Shown: in pieces, positions 1 to 4,082 of the stretch
How the letters are laid out: every line of letters begins with the position of its first letter
How positions within the stretch are numbered: the stretch's first letter is position 1
Source of the DNA: Burkholderiales bacterium
Lineage (GTDB): Bacteria; Pseudomonadota; Gammaproteobacteria; Burkholderiales; Burkholderiaceae_C
Direction of reading: 5' to 3'
Assembly (NCBI GenBank): GCA_011390055.1
Contig: JAABTC010000156.1
Coordinates: 1-5,116 of the forward strand
DNA: 5,116 bases
Program-made: the position numbers and the translations under genes
Notes under the pieces: model-generated
The model's database searches: none
What the model saw: the letters and a program-made list of their open reading frames with translations, nothing else
Told to the model about the DNA's origin: nothing

Positions 1-740
1 GTGCGCTGTTCGGGCCCGAGACCGTCGTCGTGACGATGATCAACGGCGTGCCCTGGTGGTACTTCCAGCGCCTGGGCGGCGCCTTCGACGGCCGTACGCT
101 CACGAGCGTCGACCCGGACGGCGCGCTGGCCGCGGGCATCGAGGTCGAGCGCATCGTCGGCAGCATCGTCTACCCGGCGGCCGAACTGGTCGAGCCGGGT
201 GTCGTGCGGGTCATCGAAGGCAACCGCTTTTCTCTCGGCGAACTCGATGGACAGCGCACGCCGCGCATCGACGCGCTCAGCAAGTCGATGATGGCGGCCG
301 GCTTCAAGGCGCCGGTGTCGCGCGACATCCGCAGCGAGATCTGGGTCAAGCTGTGGGGCAACCTCAGCTTCAACCCGATCAGCGCGCTGACCCATGCAAC
401 GCTCGAAGACATCTGCCGGTTCCCGCCCGGCCGCGAGCTGGCTGGGAAGATGATGGCCGAAGCCCGCGCCGTGGGCGAGAAGCTCGGCGTCGAATTCAAG
501 GTTTCGCTCGAGCAACGCATTGCCGGCGCCGAAGGTGTGGGCCCGCACAAGACGTCGATGCTGCAGGACGTGGAACACGGCCGCGCGCTCGAACTGCAGG
601 CCCTGGTGGGCAGCGTGGTCGAGCTGGCCCGCATCACCGACACACCCACGCCGACGATCGACGCGATCTACGCCGCCACGGCATTGCTTTCAGCCACGCT
701 CGCAAAGCACGGCGGGCGGCTCGAGGTGCAGCCGGTCTGA
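1..740 (+). CDS. panE: 2-dehydropantoate 2-reductase (ketopantoate reductase family), C-terminal part
   Basis: Ketopantoate reductases reduce 2-dehydropantoate to pantoate with NADPH, a cytoplasmic step of pantothenate and coenzyme A synthesis. The reading frame is open from base 3, so the gene enters from the left and its N-terminal Rossmann half is missing; the GTG at 30 is an internal Val codon, not a start. Visible family marks are the segment T-M-I-N-G-V-P-W-W-Y-F near base 33-65, and W-V-K-L-W-G-N-L-S-F-N-P, whose Lys (348-350), Asn (360-362) and Asn (372-374) match the conserved substrate-binding Lys/Asn/Asn of the family. A C-terminal S-M-L-Q-D-V-E-H-G-R segment near 555-585 is the usual helical-domain signature. 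The N-G-V-P-W-W-Y-F form is common in paralogues of uncertain substrate, so the fold and family are secure but a pantothenate role is not proven. The stop TGA is at 738-740, 23 bases before the convergent tRNA gene. Confidence 0.88.
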   Translation, partial: ALFGPETVVVTMINGVPWWYFQRLGGAFDGRTLTSVDPDGALAAGIEVERIVGSIVYPAAELVEPGVVRVIEGNRFSLGELDGQRTPRIDALSKSMMAAGFKAPVSRDIRSEIWVKLWGNLSFNPISALTHATLEDICRFPPGRELAGKMMAEARAVGEKLGVEFKVSLEQRIAGAEGVGPHKTSMLQDVEHGRALELQALVGSVVELARITDTPTPTIDAIYAATALLSATLAKHGGRLEVQPV

Positions 741-763
741 AGGGCGCTGGTGATGCGTGAGGA

Positions 764-848
764 TGGTGCCCGGGGCCGGACTCGAACCGGCACGCCTTGC
801 GGCGAGGGATTTTGAGTCCCTTGCGTCTACCGATTTCGCCACCCGGGC
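764..848 (-). tRNA. tRNA-Leu, anticodon CAA
   Basis: This 85-nt class II tRNA gene reads leftwards. The 7-bp acceptor stem is GCCCGGG (842-848) with CCCGGGC (768-774), followed by discriminator A (767) and an encoded CCA (764-766). The D arm shows the Leu-type run TGGCGAAATCGGTAGACGC. The anticodon stem AGGGA/TCCCT encloses the loop CTCAAAA, putting CAA at 812-814, which reads UUG codons. A long variable arm (CGCC-GCAA-GGCG) and a T arm GCCGG-TTCGAGT-CCGGC complete the cloverleaf. The identity follows from the anticodon plus the long variable arm. It is a single tRNA gene with no other tRNA beside it. No U-rich terminator is visible in the 23 bases before the convergent reductase stop codon. 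Confidence 0.97.
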
Positions 849-864
849 AGGGAACTGAAGGCTG

Positions 865-880
865 CACGCGGTAGCGCGTG
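865..880. repeat. Perfect 6-bp inverted repeat in the tRNA-Leu leader
   Basis: CACGCG (865-870) and CGCGTG (875-880) are perfect inverted arms around a 4-base loop. In the predicted tRNA precursor this hairpin would sit almost exactly at the 5' end of the transcript, about 16 nt before the mature tRNA. It could protect the precursor or be a chance palindrome in GC-rich DNA. Confidence 0.4.
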
Positions 881-887
881 AGGCCGA

Positions 888-896
888 ATTATCACA
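888..896 (-). promoter_or_regulatory. Extended -10 promoter for tRNA-Leu
   Basis: On the minus strand the bases TGTGATAAT form an extended -10 element (TG, one base, then GATAAT, 5 of 6 matches to TATAAT). Transcription would start near 881, about 33 nt before the mature tRNA 5' end. The bases just after the -10 are GC-rich (GGCC), as is known for stringently controlled stable-RNA promoters. I find no good -35 hexamer at 16-18 bp spacing, which is tolerable for an extended -10 promoter. The assignment is by pattern only. Confidence 0.5.
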
Positions 897-931
897 CGCA
901 CCCCTGCGCGCCTGCAGGGCGATACTGCCGC

Positions 932-940
932 TGCGACAAT
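932..940 (+). promoter_or_regulatory. Candidate extended -10 of cysM giving a leaderless mRNA
   Basis: TGCGACAAT has the TG-N extension followed by GACAAT (4 of 6 to TATAAT). The transcription start expected about 7 bases downstream falls on or beside the A of the cysM ATG at 947. No purine-rich Shine-Dalgarno sequence is present in the 20 bases before that ATG, which fits a leaderless transcript. No convincing -35 is seen, so the call is tentative. Confidence 0.35.
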
Positions 941-946
941 CCCGGC

Positions 947-1852
947 ATGCCTGTCTACAAGACCCTCGAAGACGTGATCGGCGCCACGCCGCTGGTGCAA
1001 TTGCAACGCCTGCCCGGCGACGCCAACCGGCAGCGCGGCAACGTGATCCTGGGCAAGCTGGAGGGCAACAACCCCGCCGGTTCGGTGAAGGATCGGGCTG
1101 CGATGAGCATGATCGCGCGGGCCGAGGAGCGCGGCGAGATCGCGCCGGGCGACATGCTGATCGAAGCCACTTCGGGCAACACCGGCATCGCGCTGGCGAT
1201 GGCCGCAGCCATCCGCGGTTACCGCATGACCTTGATCATGCCGGAGGACCTGTCGATCGAACGCGCGCAGACCATGAAGGCCTTCGGCGCCGACCTGGTC
1301 CTGACGCCGCGCTCCGGCGGCATGGAGTACGCGCGCGACCTGGCGCTGAAGCTGCAAGCCGATGGCAAGGGACGCGTGCTCGACCAGTTCGGCAATCCCG
1401 ACAATCCGCGCATCCACTTCGAGAGCACCGGCCCGGAAATCTGGAACGATACCGACGGACGCATCACGCATTTCGTCAGCGCGATGGGCACCACGGGCAC
1501 CATCACCGGCGTGTCGCGTTACCTGAAGGAACGCAATCCGGCGGTGCGCATCGTCGGAGCGCAGCCGAGCGAAGGTTCGCGCATCCCCGGCATCCGCAAA
1601 TGGCCCGAGGCTTACCTGCCGACCATCTACGACCCGACGTTCGTCGACGAGATCGTGCTGGTGAGCCAGGCCGACGCCGAGGAGATGGCGCGCCGACTGG
1701 CGCGCGAGGAGGGCCTGTTCGCCGGCATCTCGGCGGCCGGCGCCTGCTGCGTGGCACTGAGCCTGGCCGAACGCGTGGAAAACGCCACGATCGTCTTCAT
1801 CGTCTGCGACCGCGGCGACCGCTACCTGTCGACCGGCGTTTTCCCAGCGTGA
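947..1852 (+). CDS. cysM: Cysteine synthase B (O-acetylserine sulfhydrylase B)
   Basis: CysM is a cytoplasmic PLP enzyme that joins O-acetylserine with sulfide to give cysteine, or with thiosulfate to give S-sulfocysteine. The product is 301 aa, close to the 303 aa of the E. coli enzyme. The N-terminus reads L-E-D-V-I-G-A-T-P-L-V. The PLP lysine is K48 in N-N-P-A-G-S-V-K-D-R. T-S-G-N-T-G (75-80) is the substrate-binding loop and M-G-T-T-G-T-I-T-G-V binds the cofactor phosphate. The segments E-G-S-R-I-P-G-I-R-K-W-P and C-D-R-G-D-R-Y-L-S-T-G-V-F near the C-terminus are characteristic of CysM rather than CysK. I chose the ATG at 947 because it aligns with the family start; the frame is open upstream to 878, but those 23 residues lie over the tRNA promoter and do not resemble CysM. 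There is no evident ribosome binding site. tusA follows after 36 bases. Confidence 0.96.
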   Translation: MPVYKTLEDVIGATPLVQLQRLPGDANRQRGNVILGKLEGNNPAGSVKDRAAMSMIARAEERGEIAPGDMLIEATSGNTGIALAMAAAIRGYRMTLIMPEDLSIERAQTMKAFGADLVLTPRSGGMEYARDLALKLQADGKGRVLDQFGNPDNPRIHFESTGPEIWNDTDGRITHFVSAMGTTGTITGVSRYLKERNPAVRIVGAQPSEGSRIPGIRKWPEAYLPTIYDPTFVDEIVLVSQADAEEMARRLAREEGLFAGISAAGACCVALSLAERVENATIVFIVCDRGDRYLSTGVFPA

Positions 1853-1869
1853 TCAGCGCGGCCTAGAAT
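1841..1869 (+). promoter_or_regulatory. Candidate promoter of tusA
   Basis: TTCCCA (1841-1846, 4 of 6 to TTGACA) and TAGAAT (1864-1869, 5 of 6 to TATAAT) are separated by an ideal 17 bases. The start would be near 1876, leaving a short leader that just contains the tusA ribosome binding site. The -35 half lies within the last codons of cysM, so tusA could be transcribed both on its own and by read-through. Confidence 0.5.
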
Positions 1870-1877
1870 TCCGGTTT

Positions 1878-1884
1878 GGAAGGA
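1878..1884 (+). promoter_or_regulatory. Ribosome binding site of tusA
   Basis: GGAAGGA ends 4 bases before the ATG at 1889. It is the clearest Shine-Dalgarno sequence in the window and fixes the tusA start; cysM, galU and the dehydrogenase homologue lack one. Confidence 0.75.
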
Positions 1885-1888
1885 AACC

Positions 1889-2116
1889 ATGGACGCCCAA
1901 AAAGAACTCGACACCCGCGGCCTGAACTGCCCGCTGCCGATCCTCAAGGCCAAGAAGGCACTGGCCGACATGTTGAGCGGCGAGGTGCTCAAGGTGGTGG
2001 CCACCGACCCCGGGTCGGTGCGTGACTTCCAGGCCTTTGCCCGCCAGACCGGCAACGAGCTGGTCGAACAGGCCAGTGGCGAGAAGGAATTCGTGCACTA
2101 CCTGCGCCGCAGGTAG
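1889..2116 (+). CDS. tusA: TusA/SirA-family sulfur carrier protein
   Basis: TusA-family proteins are small cytoplasmic carriers that hold sulfur as a persulfide on one cysteine. In E. coli, TusA passes sulfur from IscS towards 2-thiouridine of tRNA; relatives act in other sulfur-trafficking routes. The 75-aa product (E. coli TusA is 81 aa) has the defining motif R-G-L-N-C-P-L-P-I-L near the N-terminus, with the acceptor Cys at residue 14 in the C-P-x-P motif. The rest fits the family two-layer fold: K-A-K-K-A-L helix, then V-L-K-V-V-A-T-D-P-G-S strand and turn, a D-F-Q-A-F-A-R helix, and a final F-V-H-Y-L-R-R-R strand. It has a strong ribosome binding site and its own candidate promoter just after cysM. 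That pairing suggests a sulfur role, but whether it is the tRNA-thiolation TusA or another family member cannot be decided here. The last codons and stop lie in a perfect hairpin. Confidence 0.9.
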   Translation: MDAQKELDTRGLNCPLPILKAKKALADMLSGEVLKVVATDPGSVRDFQAFARQTGNELVEQASGEKEFVHYLRRR

Positions 2117-2118
2117 TG
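2096..2118. terminator. Perfect 10-bp hairpin across the tusA stop codon, candidate terminator
   Basis: CACTACCTGC (2096-2105) and GCAGGTAGTG (2109-2118) are exact reverse complements around a 3-base loop GCC. The stop codon TAG (2114-2116) lies in the right arm. The stem is strong enough for a transcription terminator or mRNA 3'-end stabiliser, but no U-tract follows on either strand, so intrinsic termination is not assured. Lying between two convergent genes, it could serve both directions. Confidence 0.5.
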
Positions 2119-2123
2119 GGTTG

Positions 2124-2149
2124 CCACCCGCGCCCCCGCGGATGGGTGG
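2124..2149. repeat. Inverted repeat between convergent tusA and galU
   Basis: CCACCC (2124-2129) and GGGTGG (2144-2149) are perfect inverted arms around a GC-rich 14-base spacer. Bases 2116-2119 (GTGG) can also pair with CCAC at 2124-2127, so this hairpin could compete with neighbouring structures. It fills most of the 37-base gap between the tusA and galU stop codons. No U-tract follows on either side, so it is only a possible bidirectional terminator accessory. Confidence 0.3.
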
Positions 2150-2153
2150 TTGA

Positions 2154-3017
2154 TCAGCGAACGCTGGCCAGGAACTCGCGGAAACCCGGGCCGAGTTGCG
2201 GGTGCGCCAGCGCCAACTCGACGTTGGCCTGCAGGAAGCCTTCCTTGCTGCCGCAGTCGTAGCGCTTGCCCTCGTAACGGTAGGCGAAGACCTTCTCGCG
2301 GCGCAACAGGCCGGCAATGCCGTCGGTGAGCTGGATCTCGCCGCCGACACCGCGCTGCTGGGTGGCAATCTCGTGGAACACGCCCGGCGTGAGGATGTAG
2401 CGGCCGGCCACGCCCAGGCGTGACGGGGCCTCTTCGGGCTTGGGTTTTTCGACGATGCGCTCGATGTTGACGAGCCGGTCGTTCACCGCGGTGCCGGCGA
2501 CGATGCCGTAGCGCTGGGTGTGCTCGGCGGGCACTTCCTGCACCGCCAGGATCGACACCCGCCACTCCTTGTACTGCTCGACCATCTGCGCCAGCACCGA
2601 GGGTTGGCCCACCATCAGGTCGTCGGCCAGCAACACCGCGAACGGCTCGTTGCCGATCAGGCGCTGGCCGCAGAGCACGGCATGGCCGAGGCCCAGGGCC
2701 TGGGCCTGGCGCACGTAAATACAATCCATGTCATCGGGCTTGACGCTGCGCACAACGTGCAGTAATTCCGCCTTACCCGCTTGTTCGAGGGCTACTTCCA
2801 ATTCGAACGTCATGTCAAAGTGGTCCTCGATGGGACGCTTGTGGCGTCCCGTGACGAAGATCATCTCTCTGACGCCGGCGGCATACGCCTCTTCGACAGC
2901 GTACTGGATCAGTGGCTTGTCGACCACCGGCAACATCTCCTTCGGCTGGGCCTTCGTGGCCGGCAGGAATCGAGTTCCGAGACCTGCCACGGGAAAGATC
3001 GCCTTCTTGATGTTCAT
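2154..3017 (-). CDS. galU: UTP-glucose-1-phosphate uridylyltransferase
   Basis: GalU makes UDP-glucose from UTP and glucose-1-phosphate in the cytoplasm, feeding lipopolysaccharide, exopolysaccharide and galactose metabolism. The product is 287 aa, of usual bacterial GalU length or slightly short. The N-terminus carries the nucleotidyltransferase signature A-G-L-G-T-R-F-L-P (11-19) and P-K-E-M-L-P-V-V-D-K-P (25-35). Further family marks are G-L-G-H-A (109-113), L-L-A-D-D (129-133, with the metal-binding Asp), V-E-K-P-K (189-193), G-G-E-I-Q-L-T-D (225-232) and Y-D-C-G-S-K-E-G-F near the C-terminus. I chose the ATG at 3015-3017 because M-N-I-K-K-A-I-F-P is the canonical beginning; the frame stays open much further upstream, but that is antisense to the dehydrogenase homologue and unlike GalU. 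No Shine-Dalgarno sequence is evident. The gene is convergent with tusA and divergent from the dehydrogenase homologue, so it is probably transcribed alone. Confidence 0.96.
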   Translation of the reverse strand: MNIKKAIFPVAGLGTRFLPATKAQPKEMLPVVDKPLIQYAVEEAYAAGVREMIFVTGRHKRPIEDHFDMTFELEVALEQAGKAELLHVVRSVKPDDMDCIYVRQAQALGLGHAVLCGQRLIGNEPFAVLLADDLMVGQPSVLAQMVEQYKEWRVSILAVQEVPAEHTQRYGIVAGTAVNDRLVNIERIVEKPKPEEAPSRLGVAGRYILTPGVFHEIATQQRGVGGEIQLTDGIAGLLRREKVFAYRYEGKRYDCGSKEGFLQANVELALAHPQLGPGFREFLASVR

Positions 3018-3101
3018 TTGCTTACAATTAACGAGGGGGAGACGGGCAGATTCTGTCATGGGCATTCCGAGTGCCCGGCCAGCGTCAAGCCCCGCACCGG
3101 C
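3018..3101. promoter_or_regulatory. Divergent intergenic region between galU and the dehydrogenase homologue
   Basis: These 84 bases must hold the promoters of both divergent genes. An AT-rich island at about 3018-3031 lies next to the galU start. On the plus strand it holds TACAAT (3023-3028), a 5-of-6 match to the -10 consensus, which would start the dehydrogenase mRNA near 3035. On the minus strand, GTTAAT within the same island is a weak (4 of 6) -10 for galU that would start transcription almost at its ATG. No well-spaced -35 is found for either. A hairpin (3060-3076) lies in the dehydrogenase leader. Confidence 0.4.
3060..3076. repeat. Inverted repeat in the dehydrogenase-homologue leader
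   Basis: GGGCATT (3060-3066) pairs with AGTGCCC (3070-3076) around a 3-base loop, giving 7 bp with one G-U wobble. It ends 25 bases before the ATG at 3102 and could be a leader hairpin or an operator half-site pair. Nothing identifies a bound factor. Confidence 0.3.
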
Positions 3102-4082
3102 ATGGATGTCCTGATCGTCGAACCGCTCGAGCCGGAGGTCATGCAATGGCTCGGCGAGCGCCATGCCGTGCGTTACGCCCCGGAGTTGGCGCGCGAGCCG
3201 CGGGCGTTGCGACAGGCGCTGTTCAACGTGCGTGCGCTGGTGATCCCGCCTTCGGTGGCGCTGGACGCGCAGGTGCTGCATTACGCGCCCGTCCTGCGCG
3301 CCGTCGGCCGGCTCAGCGCCGGTGCCGAGAACATCGACCTCGATGCCTGTGGGCGTGCCGGCGTCGAGGTGGTGCGCAGCGCCACCGCCAGCGCGGCGGC
3401 CGAGGCCGAGTTCATGATCGGCGCGCTCTTGGCGATGCTGCGACGCGTGCCGGTGGTGAACGCGGAAGGCCTGCTGGTGGGGCGCGAACTCGGCGGCGCC
3501 ACCATCGGGCTGGTGGGCATGGTGCCCGCGGCGCGGTCGCTGGCGCAGCTGCTGATGGCCTTCGGTTCGCGCGTGGTGGGCTACGACCCTTCGGTGCACG
3601 CTTCCGACAGCGTCTGGGCGCGCTGGCGCGTCGAGCCGCTGCCGCTGCGCGAGCTGATGGAGCAAAGCGACGGCGTCTGCGTTCAGCTGGGCTACTTCAC
3701 GCGCTACCAGGGCCTGATCGGTGAACGCTTCCTGCCGTTCTGCAAGCCCAACCAGGTGCTGGTGAGCATCGCGCATTCGAGCCTGTTCGACGAGTCGTCG
3801 CTGGCCGAAGTGCTGGCGACGGGCCGCATGGCGGCGGCCTGGTTCGACAGCCTGGAGCCGGGTGCGATGGACCCCGGGCGCCCGCTGCACGACATCGACA
3901 CGCTGCAGATCACGCCCCGCGTGGCCAGCACCACGCGCGAATCGCGCATCCGCAGTGCCTGGGCGGTTGCGCGCCGCATCGACGAACTGCTCAACGCGAG
4001 CAGCACCCCGACGCGTCCTGACTTCAAATCGACGGCGCCAGACGTGCCGCTTGATCTTCCAGCCGACGAATCGTCTGGCTGA
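3102..4082 (+). CDS. D-isomer-specific 2-hydroxyacid dehydrogenase homologue with altered active site
   Basis: The 326-aa product follows the layout of D-2-hydroxyacid dehydrogenases (SerA/phosphoglycerate dehydrogenase relatives), which interconvert 2-hydroxy and 2-keto acids with NAD(P). A short N-terminal domain leads to L-R-A-V-G-R-L-S-A-G-A-E-N-I-D-L-D-A-C (65-83), then A-E-F-M-I-G-A-L-L (102-110). The Rossmann unit is G-R-E-L-G-G-A-T-I-G-L-V-G-M (127-140) and G-Y-D-P (160-163). Several key residues depart from the family. The glycine loop reads G-M-V-P-A-A (139-144) instead of G-x-G-x-x-G. Position 225, in S-I-A-H-S-S, is His where catalytic Arg is usual (A-R-G-G). Position 273, in T-P-R-V-A-S, is Arg where catalytic His is usual (T-P-H-x-A-G). 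Glu252 probably keeps the catalytic Glu position. Substrate is unknown and activity doubtful. ATG 3102 starts the family-like N-terminus; the frame upstream runs antisense into galU. The last residues, after about 297, form a non-conserved polar tail overlapping valS. Confidence 0.82.
   Translation: MDVLIVEPLEPEVMQWLGERHAVRYAPELAREPRALRQALFNVRALVIPPSVALDAQVLHYAPVLRAVGRLSAGAENIDLDACGRAGVEVVRSATASAAAEAEFMIGALLAMLRRVPVVNAEGLLVGRELGGATIGLVGMVPAARSLAQLLMAFGSRVVGYDPSVHASDSVWARWRVEPLPLRELMEQSDGVCVQLGYFTRYQGLIGERFLPFCKPNQVLVSIAHSSLFDESSLAEVLATGRMAAAWFDSLEPGAMDPGRPLHDIDTLQITPRVASTTRESRIRSAWAVARRIDELLNASSTPTRPDFKSTAPDVPLDLPADESSG
3987..4003. terminator. Hairpin downstream of valS, weak candidate terminator
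   Basis: CTGCTC (3987-3992) and GAGCAG (3998-4003) are perfect inverted arms around a 5-base loop. The hairpin lies about 20 bases beyond the valS stop codon on the minus strand and is followed there only by TTCGT, not a true T-run. It is also inside the dehydrogenase-homologue coding sequence, so it may be a chance palindrome. Confidence 0.25.

Noticed and set aside
56..760. Overlapping frames on both strands within the ketopantoate-reductase region (also 170-649 minus)
   Set aside because: The third frame, with the conserved Lys/Asn/Asn pattern, is clearly the coding one; the others are Arg-rich or Ser-rich shadows.
764..848. tRNA gene as an integration (attachment) site for a mobile element
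   Set aside because: No integrase gene, no direct repeat of the tRNA 3' end elsewhere in the window and no change in composition at either side.
878..946. 23-residue N-terminal extension of CysM
   Set aside because: It covers the tRNA promoter and has no counterpart in CysM, whose family start matches the ATG at 947.
827..1471. Minus-strand 214-aa frame antisense to cysM, running into the tRNA gene
   Set aside because: The composition is typical of a shadow frame, it has no recognisable motif, and it lies opposite a strongly conserved gene.
2781..3101. N-terminal extension of the dehydrogenase-homologue frame into galU
   Set aside because: This stretch is antisense to the conserved GalU N-terminus and shows no dehydrogenase similarity; the family-like start is the ATG at 3102.
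2154..3890. A 578-aa minus-strand open frame in which GalU is the C-terminal half
   Set aside because: Only the part from 3017 downwards resembles a protein family. The N-terminal 290 residues are His/Arg/Gln-rich shadow translation antisense to the dehydrogenase homologue, as expected in high-GC DNA.
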